Source of the DNA: Neisseriaceae bacterium HSC-16F19
GTDB lineage: Bacteria; Pseudomonadota; Gammaproteobacteria; Burkholderiales; Neisseriaceae
Assembly: GCF_024171525.1 (NCBI RefSeq)
Contig: NZ_JALJZY010000023.1
Span: 1-32,062, forward strand
Direction: 5' to 3'
DNA: 32,062 nucleotides
A model generated the notes under the pieces. The model was not told the origin of the DNA, made no database searches, and saw nothing but the letters and a program-made list of their open reading frames with translations. Below, piece after piece: positions 21,401-29,124 of this stretch (its first letter is position 1; each line of letters opens with the position of its first letter). Position numbers and translations under genes: made by a program.

Positions 21401-23305
21401 CGGGCGGATGCCGTCTTGAATGGAAATGCCGTACAACGCTTCATTGGTGCCTTCGCGGTGGTCGTGATGGATGGTGTTGCCGCTCACCTCGCCGCCTTCC
21501 AGGCCCCGCAGCAAAATGCCGCGCTTGTTGTCAACAAAGGTGTTGTCGCGGATGGTGACATCGCTGATGGCGCTGGAGGGGTATTTATGGTTGATCACCA
21601 ATACACCGATGCGGTTATTGCCGAACACATTGCCGCTGATTTCCACATCGCGGACCTGCTGCCCCTCGTTGGGCTCCAAATCGATACCGGCGCGCGGATC
21701 GGTGCCGTCGGTGTTCTTAAATTCCGAATTGAGAATTTTGATGCCCTTGCCATGCACCACCGAGATACCTTGGCGGCGGTTGTGGTCGGCAGTGACCTGG
21801 TAAATGGTGATGTCTTCGTTTTGCGATGCACGGGTGGAGCCTTGGCCCAGATAAATGCCGTCACCCCACATTTTTTTCACGGTCACACCTTCGATGACCA
21901 CCTTGCTGGAATCGAGCACGCGCACACCCATGCCCCACTCGCCGCCACTACCGGTGTGCTCATCGCGGTCGCCCACAATCGTGCCGCCGATAATATGGGT
22001 GTTGTCCACCTTATTCAGATTGAAAACGGCGTAGCGATGGGCGTCATTGGGGATCACTTTGACTACGGTGTCATCACCCATGCGCACAATCACATTGCTG
22101 CCCAGCCGTATGCTTTGCAATGCGTCCACCGCAAAGGTGCCGGCAGGAATATCCACGATACCGCCACCTTTGGCGACCACCGCATCTACGGCTGCCTGAA
22201 TGGCTTTGGTGTCGTCGGTTTTACCGTCGCCCTTGGCACCGTAATCTTTGACATTGGCCACAAAATCCGTAGCTGCTGCGGGCACATACACACCGACCGG
22301 CGCTTTGGCGATTTGCTCGGTGGCCTGGCTGGCCGGGTTTTCGGCATAGCCGTCCTTATCGGTAAACGTGGCTTTGACGGTAATGGTCTTACCGGCATCG
22401 GTGGGCGCCAAGGTGTATTTGGCCGCGATGGCGCCGCTGATGGCTTGGCCGTCGGCATACCACTGGTAGTTGATTTTGCCGGGCACACCGTTGCCGTCGC
22501 TTACCGTGGCGGTGAGCTCTTGACCCACTTCCGCTTTGCCGCTGATGCGGATTTGTGCGGCTTGGTTGGGTGTCGGATAGTTGGGATCATCCTGTACCTG
22601 TACGGTAAAGGCTTTGCTGTATTTCGCTCCGGCACTGTCAGTGGTGGTGACGGTGAGTTTGACCGATTGCTCGTTGGCGTAATCGATCTTTTGTCCGGCT
22701 TTGAGTTTCAGATAGCCGTTCACCACTTCAAAGCGCTTGTCGCTGACGGTATAGGTATGGGTATCGTTGGTATCGGCGTCGGTGGTTGTTAAACGGCCGA
22801 TACGGGCACCCACGGTGTTTTCAGGCAGCGTGCTGGCGCTGAGGGTAATATTGGTGGGCGCATTATTGATGATGTCCGGGTCAATCACCGGCGGGATCGG
22901 TGTGTCGTTACCACCGTTATTGTCTTTGCGTCCGCTGCTGCTGCCCTTATCACTGCCGCCACGCAGGGCGATACCGCCGGCCAGCAATGCGGCAGCGCCT
23001 GCCGTCGGCCATACCCACGCCGGTGTGGCATTCTCGGCGGCGAGAATTTGTTCGGCCTGCAATGCGGCAGGGGCGGTTGCGGCAGCTTCTGCGGCTGCTT
23101 GGACATAAACCGTTTGTGTACCGGTATTAACAGGTGCCAGCTCGGTACCTTCGGCCAGCACTGCTGTTTCCGCTGTCAGAGTGCTTTCAGGCAGCCACAG
23201 CAGATCCTCCTGCCGGGTATTGACGGGTTTCAGTACCTGTTCACCCGGCAGAACGGTTTCAGTCTGATTGATCGGTAAAATATCGGCGGCTTGGCGCTGT
23301 GCCAT
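18470..23305 (-). CDS. Giant cadherin/Ig-like protein with two beta-helix (pectate-lyase-3-like) modules
   Basis: Encodes 1611 residues. In order: leader 1-96 shared with the upstream paralogue (PGEQVLKPVN, EDLLWLPE, LQAEQILAAENATPAWVWPT) with no classical signal peptide; a hydrophobic Ala/Gly segment (97-115) and a Gly/Ser/Asn linker; a cadherin-like domain (148-245); an Ig-like domain (250-333, INYQWYADG); beta-helix 1 (340-672) starting YGAKGDGKTDDTKAIQAAV and carrying NRRQGISVV and AGIDLEPN; Ig-like (668-752); cadherin-like (757-855); Ig-like (860-943); a longer, different beta-helix 2 (945-1535) with FGADPSGKTDSSNAFQAAL and GIDAHDGDYLVIKNN; and a tail (1536-1611) ending in acidic then small hydrophobic residues (PEDNNTAATVL). 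Such beta-helices occur in polysaccharide lyases, epimerases and hydrolases. A secreted glycan-active adhesin is inferred. AGGGAG precedes the ATG. It is 73 bases downstream of its paralogue. Confidence 0.85.
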   Translation of the reverse strand: MAQRQAADILPINQTETVLPGEQVLKPVNTRQEDLLWLPESTLTAETAVLAEGTELAPVNTGTQTVYVQAAAEAAATAPAALQAEQILAAENATPAWVWPTAGAAALLAGGIALRGGSDKGSSSGRKDNNGGNDTPIPPVIDPDIINNAPTNITLSASTLPENTVGARIGRLTTTDADTNDTHTYTVSDKRFEVVNGYLKLKAGQKIDYANEQSVKLTVTTTDSAGAKYSKAFTVQVQDDPNYPTPNQAAQIRISGKAEVGQELTATVSDGNGVPGKINYQWYADGQAISGAIAAKYTLAPTDAGKTITVKATFTDKDGYAENPASQATEQIAKAPVGVYVPAAATDFVANVKDYGAKGDGKTDDTKAIQAAVDAVVAKGGGIVDIPAGTFAVDALQSIRLGSNVIVRMGDDTVVKVIPNDAHRYAVFNLNKVDNTHIIGGTIVGDRDEHTGSGGEWGMGVRVLDSSKVVIEGVTVKKMWGDGIYLGQGSTRASQNEDITIYQVTADHNRRQGISVVHGKGIKILNSEFKNTDGTDPRAGIDLEPNEGQQVRDVEISGNVFGNNRIGVLVINHKYPSSAISDVTIRDNTFVDNKRGILLRGLEGGEVSGNTIHHDHREGTNEALYGISIQDGIRPSKDVEISGNTIYGGNIIDRNTSGNSIENNIYKSQVYIRGDAQKGEKLTAQVYDGDRVPGSSQIEYQWFANGVKIAGATGASYTPVATDKNKVLTVKVEFTDLAGHRESAVSTPSQPVGTVNSNHAPTDLILQGTALAENSAGATVGKLSVIDRDIGDTHSYQVSDARFEVVNGYLKLKAGQKIDYAKEQSVKLIVTTTDSAGAKYSKAFTVQVQDDPNYPTPNQSAQVRISGKAEVGQVLTATVSDGNGVPSKINYQWYAAGKAISGATQQTYTPQWSDVGKTLSVEARYTDPHGHAEKPLSSATATVKYGIYTHPEYGRYVDAREFGADPSGKTDSSNAFQAALKAAHEHKVALYFGEGQFTYSQALKMNGVYIHPDNNQTIGGKFDNITALFGAGTGKTQLTYIAKDTFTDKESPAIALTNMDNKKVGDFKLVSTILSDPSSVKQGVEIKPDKVSGIVIADGNYNTVQRVDVSGNNSSGVSIGGWKKRIEADAKWQQFERGEISGDKLDLPIGNKVIDSKLYKNGVAGLSITFQQYFTADGNTLSENGREGYAGLGYGIAMGVGSYNHHITVTNNITENNVRKGIDAHDGDYLVIKNNVLKGDYLYGIAMSPRTFGMREVEVSDNIIYADAKKTRTHDLKEQHYWGIFVHSKSENLDKYHDSRLLKIKVENNQIYGLEEIRKDGQSMVRGITVDNYENVPYQVSIKGNVISGTSPDQAISFSNGYSTTTTPVVAGELNISDNKINLGTSSAAPIYISEAGLNPAGQSLAGKVVLQGNQVTLDKSNQSSSSAEIVQVIGHRAAEYDISGNTFRLLDDATTNNSLVKINTHGTPFSGNAVIKMTDNAIHTPLPDLSRLNNTHSKDDSGNSWMVVGPGSQLTVGNNTHNGETITQAPRIKEAKTAMRADMRQSADEVPASGEEEAAALPTLKSLMAGGELLASPGTTAAVPAADKAYSYPLAATVLPEDNNTAATVL
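20368..20379 (+). repeat. DNA uptake sequence inside the giant gene
   Basis: Exact 12-mer in beta-helix 2 of the 1611-residue protein, read as FQAAL on the coding strand. One-base-off forms occur at 22190-22201 and 26501-26512, where the equivalent motif is IQAAV or LQAAV. Confidence 0.85.
20620..20788 (-). repeat. 169-bp exact repeat, copy 1
   Basis: Identical by eye to 26765-26933 in the paralogous gene, same orientation, 6.1 kb apart. It spans the third Ig-like domain and the end of the preceding cadherin-like domain. Confidence 0.85.
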
Positions 23306-23378
23306 TGGTATCTCCCTATTCTATTCAGTATCGGCGGTGCGCCTGCTTGAGACGCACCACCGTTCATCCCTATCTGCC

Positions 23379-26300
23379 TTACAGTAACTGGATGCTCAAA
23401 TCATTGTCCAACCATAAGGTGCTGCCTTGATAGGTGTAGGCAGTGTGACTGTCGGTTTGACCACTGTTTTGCCAGTGTTGATTCAGCAGTACACTGTCGC
23501 CCTCGCTGTCGGCATGCACCCACACCGTCAGCGGTTTATCCGTTGTCAGCAGGTCTTCATGTTTCAAATTCAGGGTTTGCGGACTGTTTTGGCGCAAATC
23601 AATCACTGCCGTATCGCTCACTTGGCTGAAGTCCAGTGACACCTCGGTGTCGCCGCTCAATTTGCCCAGCTCCTCGCCACCGGCACGCAGCTTGCCTGCA
23701 CTGCGGGGTGCAGCCGGATAATTGGGATCATCCTGCACGGCAATGGTAAAGGCTTCTTTATAAGTGGCACCGGCTTGGTCTTTGGCGGTTACGGTCAGGC
23801 GGATGGATTTTTCGCTGGCAAAATCCACTTTCTGACCGGCTTTCAGTTTCAGCAAACCGTAGGCATCGATTTCAAAGCGGCTGTCGCTGACGCTGTAGGT
23901 ATGATCGTCGTTCCAATCCGCATCGGTCACTTTGAGGCGGCCGACTTGGGCGCCGTTTTTGCCTTCCATCAGGGTGTTATTGCTGATGGAAAGATCGGTC
24001 GGCGCCTGATTTTGGGTGATGCTGCCTATGGGCAAAGTGGCTTTGCTGGTGGCGGTTTCGGCAGTGTCGGCCCGGTCGGTGAAGGAAACGGCAACCGTCA
24101 TGGCTTTACCGGAGTCGGCCTGTTTGACCACATAACTGGAACCTGTGGCGCCGCTGATGGCTTTGCCATTGGCGTACCACTGATACTTGACCGTATTACT
24201 GCGCACGCCGTCACCATCTTCGACCACGGCTTTCAATGTTTCACCCACCACCAAGGCGCCGCGGATATATACCGCTGCTTTGGTAGCATTGTTTTGGACG
24301 GTGATGTTGTGGTTGTCCACCAGGGCATTTTGCTCGTCGGTACGGATACGGCCGCCATAGAGTGTGTTGTCGTGAATATGGATATCGCTGCTGCGGCCCA
24401 GTTCGATGTCGAAATAGGGAATGTGCTTGCCGCTGTCGCGCATGGTATTGCCGGCCACTTCACCGCCCTTCACGCCGTTGAAGCGGATGGCGCTTTGATT
24501 GTCGAAGAGCTGGTTGTTGATCAGGCGCACGTTTGCAACTACCGAGTCGCCGTTGGCGGAAGCAACCACGCCATACGCGGCATTGTTTTCAAACACGGAA
24601 TCAATGATTTCCACATTGGTGACTTTGCCCGCCACTTTGGTGCCGTCCGGTTTGATGACCGGCGAATGATGGCTGGGATTGGGTTCGATATCGATGCCGG
24701 ATTCGGGGCTGTGACCGTTGGTATTTTTGAATACGGATTTGATCACTTTGATATTGTTGCCGTCGGTAATCGACATCCCCTGGCGGCGGTTGTTATCGGC
24801 GGTTACATTGTAGAACACCACATTTTCCGGGCTGCGCTCATTGTAGTTATAGCGCATCACGATAAAGCCGTCGCCCCAGAAATCTTTCGCAGTGACGTTC
24901 TCAATCACCACATTGTGCGAAGACTGCACCCGCACGCCAAAACCGCCCTGACCCGTGGTGCCCTGATGTTCATCGCGCTCACCAATAATGGTGCCGCCGA
25001 TGATATGGGCATTATCGGCATTGTGGATGCGGAACACGGTATAGCTGGTTTTATCGTTGGGAATGGCTTTCATCACCGTGTCATCGGTCATGCGTATGGT
25101 CACATTGCTGCGCACGTTGATACCGCCTTTGCTCACGCCGTCCACCATATAGATACCGGCGGGAATATCCACAATACCGCCGCCTTTGGCCGCCACGGCA
25201 TCAATGGCTTTTTGGATGGCTGCCGTATCATCGGTTTTGCCGTCACCTTTGGCACCGTAGCTTTTGGCATTGGCAACAAAATCGGTGGCGGCTTCCGGCA
25301 CATACATACCGAGTTTGCCTTGGGCGCCGACCGGCTGTGTGGCGGCACTGACTGCGGTTTCGTTTTGCCCGCTCTGGTCTTTAAATGCCACCTTCACACT
25401 GATGGCTTTGCCGCGCTCGGCGGCGGTAACGGTAAAGCTGCTGCCGGTGGCTCCGGCAATGTCCGCGCCGTCCGCCTGCCATTGGTAACGGATGGCTCCA
25501 GCGGCAGGCAGGCCGTCGTGGTCGTACACATAGCTGGTCAGCGTCTTGCCGACTTGTGCTTCGCCGCGAATCACAATGCCCGCCTTGTAGGTATTGTCGC
25601 CTATGGTGTTGTTTTGCAGCAGCGTCGGCCAAGTGCGGATGCCGCTGCCGTAAATGGTATTGTCTTCTACGGTCACACCCTCGGTCGGGCGGCTGTCTGC
25701 CGCAAAGAAAATACCCATGCGCGGCTTATCGGTGTCGGCATTGGCGCCCGGATAGGCAAAATTGTCGTGGTAAATGGTATTGCCGCTGACCAGCCCGCCT
25801 TTGAGGCCGGTGATATAAATGCTGTGGCCGTTGTGTTCAAAACGGTTGTCGGCAATGGTGACATCAAAAATGGAATCGTAAGACTGCTGATTACCGCCCA
25901 CCTGCACACCGTGCCCGGTGTTGTTCACAAAACTGTTGCCGCGGATTTCCACACCGGTCACTTTTTCCTGCCGACTGCTGTTGGGCTCGATATCAATGCC
26001 TGCTTGCGGCTTGATACCGTGGGTATTCTCGAAAGTCGAATCCAATACTTTGATGTTTTTGCCGTCTGATATGGTAATACCCTGGCGGCGGTTGTTGTCG
26101 GCCGTCACGTTGTAGAAAACCACGTTTTCCGTATGGGCTGCCTGCGCCGTAGATTTGCCGGTGTAGAAACCGTCGCCCCAAAAATCTTTGGCAGTGACAT
26201 TTTCAATCACCACATTGCTGGCCGAACGCACCAACACGCCCATGCCGTATTCGCCACTGCTGCCGCTGTGTTCGTTGCGGTCGCCGAGTAAGGTGCCGCC

Positions 26301-27941
26301 GATAATATGCGCATTATCGACATCACGCAGCGTCAGCAAGGCATAACTGCCGCTGTCGTTGGGAATGACTTTGAGCACGGTGTCATCGCTCATGCGCATA
26401 ATGACATTGCTTTTCACGCGGATGCTTTTGACTGCGTCGACCATATAGGTACCGGCAGGAATATCCACGATACCGCCGCCTTTGGCGGCCACGGCATCCA
26501 CGGCTGCCTGAAGGGCTTTGGTGTCGTCGGTTTTGCCGTCGCCTTTGGCGCCGTAGCTTTTGGCATTAACCGTAACATTGGTGGCCGCGGCGGGTACATA
26601 TACACCCAGCGGCGCTTTGGCGATTTGTTCTGTGGCTTTGCTGGCCGGATTTTCGGCATAACCGGCATTGTCGGTAAAGCTGGCTTTCACGGTGATGTTT
26701 TTACCGGCATCGGTGGGCGCCAGCGTGTATTTGGCCGTGGTGGCGCCGCTGATGGCTTTGCCGTCGGCATACCATTGGTAGTTGATTTTAGAAGGCACAC
26801 CGTTGCCGTCGCTCACGGTGGCCGTTAATACCTGGCCCACTTCCGCTTTGCCGCTGATGCGCACTTGTGCGCTTTGGTTGGGCGTCGGGTAGTTGGGATC
26901 ATCCTGTACCTGTACGGTAAAGGCTTTGCTGTACTTCGCTCCGGCACTGTCGGTGGTGGTGACGGTTAACTTGACCGACTGCTCTTTGGCGTAATCGATT
27001 TTTTGTCCGGCTTTGAGTTTCAGGTAGCCGTTCACCACCTCAAAGCGGCTGTCGCTGACGGTATAGCTGTGGGTATCGTTGGCGTCCAAATCTGTGGTGC
27101 TCAAACGGCCGATACGCGCACCCACAGTATTTTCAGGCAGCGTATTGGCGCTGAGGGTGATATTGGTGGGGGCGTTATTGCCGGGTACGGGATTAACCGG
27201 TGTCGGGTAATTGGTATCATCCTGTACCTGTACGATAAAGGCTTTGCTGTATTTCGCTCCGGCACTGTCGGTGGTGGTGACGGTGAGTTTGACCGATTGC
27301 TCGTCGGCGTAATCAATCTTTTGTCCGGCTTTGAGTTTCAAATAGCCGTTGACTACTTCAAAGCGGGCATCGCTGACGGTGTAGCTGTGGGTATCGTTGG
27401 TATCGGCATCCGTGGTGCTCAAACGGCCGATACGCGCACCGACAGTATTTTCAGGCAGGGTGTTGGCGCTGAGGGTGATATTGGTGGGGGCGTTATTGAT
27501 GATGTCCGGGTCAATCACCGGCGGCGTGGGTGTGTCGCTGCCGCCGTTATTGTTGTCTTTGCGTCCGCTGCTGCCGTTGTCGCTGCTGCTACCGCGCAGG
27601 GCAATACCGCCGGCGAGCAAAGCGGCGGCACCGCCCACGGTCGGCCATACCCAGGCGGGGGTGGCATTTTCGGCGGCGAGGATTTGTTCGGCCTGCAATG
27701 CGGCGGGGGCAGTTTCGGCAGTGGTTCCCGGCAGTATTTGTACCGGGTAGGCCGGTGCGGCATCGCTTAGCGGCAGCAAATCGGCAGCAGCCAAGCGTTC
27801 GCCGGCTTGGGCCACCGATTCTTCAGGCAGCCACAGCAGGTCTTCCGGTTGTATATTAACGGGGGTGAGAACTTGCTCGCCGGGCAGGGCGGCGGAAGGT
27901 GTGGCTTGCAAAACATCGGCAGACGGTGCGCGCTGGGCCAT
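23379..27941 (-). CDS. Giant cadherin/Ig-like protein with two duplicated beta-helix modules and a type I secretion-like C-terminus
   Basis: Encodes 1520 residues. Leader 1-97 and hydrophobic segment 98-116 nearly match the downstream paralogue. Then: cadherin-like domains (149-247 and 256-353), Ig-like (357-440), beta-helix 1 (446-790), Ig-like (787-872), beta-helix 2 (876-1224), Ig-like (1222-1306) and cadherin-like (1311-1408). The two beta-helices are internal duplicates: both begin KSYGAKGDGKTDDT, contain GGGIVDIPAG, FWGDGF, DNNRRQG and GIDIEPN. The C-terminus (1415-1520) has VIDLRQNSPQTLNL, a D-S-V-L-L segment and W-QNSGQTDSHTAYTYQGSTLWLD, which resembles C-terminal modules of type I secreted Bap/LapA-like adhesins. 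No RTX nonapeptides are seen. AAGGA lies seven bases before the ATG. Secretion and glycan activity are inferred; no HlyB/HlyD/TolC genes are near. Confidence 0.87.
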   Translation of the reverse strand: MAQRAPSADVLQATPSAALPGEQVLTPVNIQPEDLLWLPEESVAQAGERLAAADLLPLSDAAPAYPVQILPGTTAETAPAALQAEQILAAENATPAWVWPTVGGAAALLAGGIALRGSSSDNGSSGRKDNNNGGSDTPTPPVIDPDIINNAPTNITLSANTLPENTVGARIGRLSTTDADTNDTHSYTVSDARFEVVNGYLKLKAGQKIDYADEQSVKLTVTTTDSAGAKYSKAFIVQVQDDTNYPTPVNPVPGNNAPTNITLSANTLPENTVGARIGRLSTTDLDANDTHSYTVSDSRFEVVNGYLKLKAGQKIDYAKEQSVKLTVTTTDSAGAKYSKAFTVQVQDDPNYPTPNQSAQVRISGKAEVGQVLTATVSDGNGVPSKINYQWYADGKAISGATTAKYTLAPTDAGKNITVKASFTDNAGYAENPASKATEQIAKAPLGVYVPAAATNVTVNAKSYGAKGDGKTDDTKALQAAVDAVAAKGGGIVDIPAGTYMVDAVKSIRVKSNVIMRMSDDTVLKVIPNDSGSYALLTLRDVDNAHIIGGTLLGDRNEHSGSSGEYGMGVLVRSASNVVIENVTAKDFWGDGFYTGKSTAQAAHTENVVFYNVTADNNRRQGITISDGKNIKVLDSTFENTHGIKPQAGIDIEPNSSRQEKVTGVEIRGNSFVNNTGHGVQVGGNQQSYDSIFDVTIADNRFEHNGHSIYITGLKGGLVSGNTIYHDNFAYPGANADTDKPRMGIFFAADSRPTEGVTVEDNTIYGSGIRTWPTLLQNNTIGDNTYKAGIVIRGEAQVGKTLTSYVYDHDGLPAAGAIRYQWQADGADIAGATGSSFTVTAAERGKAISVKVAFKDQSGQNETAVSAATQPVGAQGKLGMYVPEAATDFVANAKSYGAKGDGKTDDTAAIQKAIDAVAAKGGGIVDIPAGIYMVDGVSKGGINVRSNVTIRMTDDTVMKAIPNDKTSYTVFRIHNADNAHIIGGTIIGERDEHQGTTGQGGFGVRVQSSHNVVIENVTAKDFWGDGFIVMRYNYNERSPENVVFYNVTADNNRRQGMSITDGNNIKVIKSVFKNTNGHSPESGIDIEPNPSHHSPVIKPDGTKVAGKVTNVEIIDSVFENNAAYGVVASANGDSVVANVRLINNQLFDNQSAIRFNGVKGGEVAGNTMRDSGKHIPYFDIELGRSSDIHIHDNTLYGGRIRTDEQNALVDNHNITVQNNATKAAVYIRGALVVGETLKAVVEDGDGVRSNTVKYQWYANGKAISGATGSSYVVKQADSGKAMTVAVSFTDRADTAETATSKATLPIGSITQNQAPTDLSISNNTLMEGKNGAQVGRLKVTDADWNDDHTYSVSDSRFEIDAYGLLKLKAGQKVDFASEKSIRLTVTAKDQAGATYKEAFTIAVQDDPNYPAAPRSAGKLRAGGEELGKLSGDTEVSLDFSQVSDTAVIDLRQNSPQTLNLKHEDLLTTDKPLTVWVHADSEGDSVLLNQHWQNSGQTDSHTAYTYQGSTLWLDNDLSIQLL
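26765..26933 (-). repeat. 169-bp exact repeat, copy 2
   Basis: Second copy of the repeat at 20620-20788, in the first Ig-like domain and the end of the preceding cadherin-like domain of the 1520-residue protein. Confidence 0.85.
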
Positions 27942-28088
27942 GATGTATTCCTTAAGCGAAGGTGTGTTTTAGAATCGGATAGGGAGCACGGTATGACTGT
28001 AATGAAACGCTAAGACTGATTTGTGTTGCTGCAGGATACAGCGAGTATTTTTGTTTTATCGTGTGTACGGTTTGGGGCTGAGCCTGCC

Positions 28089-28108
28089 GTATCAATATGA
28101 CATGATAC
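28089..28108. promoter_or_regulatory. 20-bp palindrome upstream of the giant operon
   Basis: GTATCAATATGACATGATAC has perfect 6-bp outer arms and lies about 150 bases before the start of the 1520-codon gene, between the regulator's terminator and the gene. A candidate operator. No convincing promoter hexamers were found. The spacer 27942-28270 contains this, two hairpins and nothing else I can support. Confidence 0.35.
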
Positions 28109-28167
28109 CTGTAAAGATTGCGTTAAGGAAGTATGCTGCTCCATTATTTTTACATTTTTGTTGCAGC

Positions 28168-28206
28168 AAAAAAACACCGCACGGTTTTGAACGGGCCGGC
28201 GGTGTT
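28168..28206 (-). terminator. Terminator of the S24-family regulator gene
   Basis: On the minus strand, stem AACACCGC / GCGGTGTT with inner GC pairs, followed by a run of Ts. It separates the regulator transcript from the giant operon. Confidence 0.85.
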
Positions 28207-28226
28207 GGAAACAGGAAATATGTGTT

Positions 28227-28251
28227 CAAGCAGCCTGAATCAGGCTGCTTG
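28227..28251. repeat. Palindrome of two variant DUS (AAGCAGCCTGA)
   Basis: Perfect 12-bp arms CAAGCAGCCTGA / TCAGGCTGCTTG around a single A, 20 bases after the regulator stop. The arms differ from the window's DUS by AAGC for AGGC-type positions and resemble DUS forms of other Neisseriaceae (AAGCAGCCTG). It may be a terminator relic. Confidence 0.6.
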
Positions 28252-28270
28252 AGCAAACGGTCTTTCGGGC

Positions 28271-28948
28271 TTAGACATGGCGGCCGAACCACACCACTTT
28301 ACCGATAATGGCGACCTCGTCCTGCATGGTGGCCGGATTGATTTCAAAGCTGGCATAGGCTTCGTTGGCCGAAATCACATTGATGAGTCCGCCGGGCATC
28401 AGTTGCAGGCGTTTGACCAAAAGGCTGTCGTGGATGCGCAAAACATACAGGCCGTCGCGGCGGATGTGGTCGGTCAGCGTAATCAGAATGGTATCGCCGT
28501 CATTGAGTACGCCCTCCATGGAATCGCCTTTGACCGCAATCACGGCCAAATCACCGAGCCTGCCGAAAGCGGAAACCCAGTCGCTGCGGAAAGGGACGGC
28601 ATACACCGGTGTCTCGTCACCGGCCAGGCGGCCGTGTCCGGCGGCGGCTTCGATATCGTAACGCGGGACAAAGACAAACTCTTCGGCGGCTACCGGATTG
28701 CCCAAGGTGTCGTAGAGCTTGGGCGGGGCTGCCTCGGCATCGGCAAACGGAGCCCCTTCTCCGGTCAGCAACCAGTCCAAGTTGCAGCCTTTGAGCTGTT
28801 TGATTTTCTTTAAGGTTTCCGCCTTGGGCAGGCCGCCTTCATGCCAGATGCGGCTGAAACCGGCCAGTGTCATGTCAATGTCGGCGGCAATTTTGGCTTG
28901 CTTTTCGTTGGGCCATAAAAATGCCAGACGCTCTTTGAAGGTATCCAT
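28271..28948 (-). CDS. LexA/CI-like regulator (HTH plus S24 peptidase)
   Basis: Encodes 225 residues. The N-terminal helix-turn-helix is about residues 12-65 (KQAKIAADIDMTLAGFSRIWHEGGLPKAETLKKIKQL). A linker with a possible Ala-Gly self-cleavage site (IEAAAGHGRL) precedes a C-terminal S24 domain with the catalytic serine in VIAVKGDSMEGVL and the lysine in LYVLRIHDSLLVKRLQ. Such proteins are phage-type or SOS-type repressors that cleave themselves when bound to RecA filaments, or stand-alone regulators that kept the fold. No other phage genes are nearby. It lies upstream of the giant genes, same strand but separated by a terminator, and is divergent from the small gene at 29165. The start ATG 28948 lacks a strong Shine-Dalgarno. 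Confidence 0.88.
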   Translation of the reverse strand: MDTFKERLAFLWPNEKQAKIAADIDMTLAGFSRIWHEGGLPKAETLKKIKQLKGCNLDWLLTGEGAPFADAEAAPPKLYDTLGNPVAAEEFVFVPRYDIEAAAGHGRLAGDETPVYAVPFRSDWVSAFGRLGDLAVIAVKGDSMEGVLNDGDTILITLTDHIRRDGLYVLRIHDSLLVKRLQLMPGGLINVISANEAYASFEINPATMQDEVAIIGKVVWFGRHV

Positions 28949-28974
28949 TGTTCGTTCCGTAGGGTAGTTCCCGT

Positions 28975-28986
28975 TTCAGGCAGCCT
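28975..28986 (-). repeat. DNA uptake sequence
   Basis: Exact reverse-complement copy in the leader of the S24-family regulator, within TTTCAGGCAGCCTGAAA. Confidence 0.85.
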
Positions 28987-29095
28987 GAAACCGCTGTGTT
29001 TAAAGTAAAAATAATGATTGCATGGTTTACTCAGTTTATATTGTAGTACAAATTCAAATTTATACAACAAAAATTAAAAAATAATAAAACAAAAC

Positions 29096-29124
29096 TTGAT
29101 TTATTAGATTTATATAAGTAATAT
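29096..29124 (+). promoter_or_regulatory. Promoter of the small exported protein gene
   Basis: -35 TTGATT (29096-29101), a 17-base spacer and -10 TAATAT (29119-29124). The -10 box lies inside the long palindrome at 29104-29149. The flanking DNA is very AT-rich. Confidence 0.55.

Noticed and set aside
23775..26069. A 764-codon open frame on the plus strand, antisense to the 1520-codon giant gene
   Set aside because: Its protein is rich in Gly, Ala, Val and His with no domain structure, as expected when the complement of a biased, repetitive coding sequence is read. The minus-strand gene has clear domains, a ribosome binding site and a terminator. Similar shadows at 10008-11858 and 21416-22792 were rejected for the same reason.
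18470..27941. Trimeric autotransporter or two-partner secretion (CdiA/FHA-like) identity for the giant genes
   Set aside because: There is no Sec signal peptide, no YadA-type anchor, no TPS domain and no TpsB partner. The beta-helices are interrupted by Ig and cadherin repeats, unlike FHA.
28271..28948. Prophage remnant, suggested by the CI-like repressor
   Set aside because: No integrase, Cro, replication, structural or lysis genes and no att-like duplication lie nearby. A stand-alone S24 regulator explains the data.
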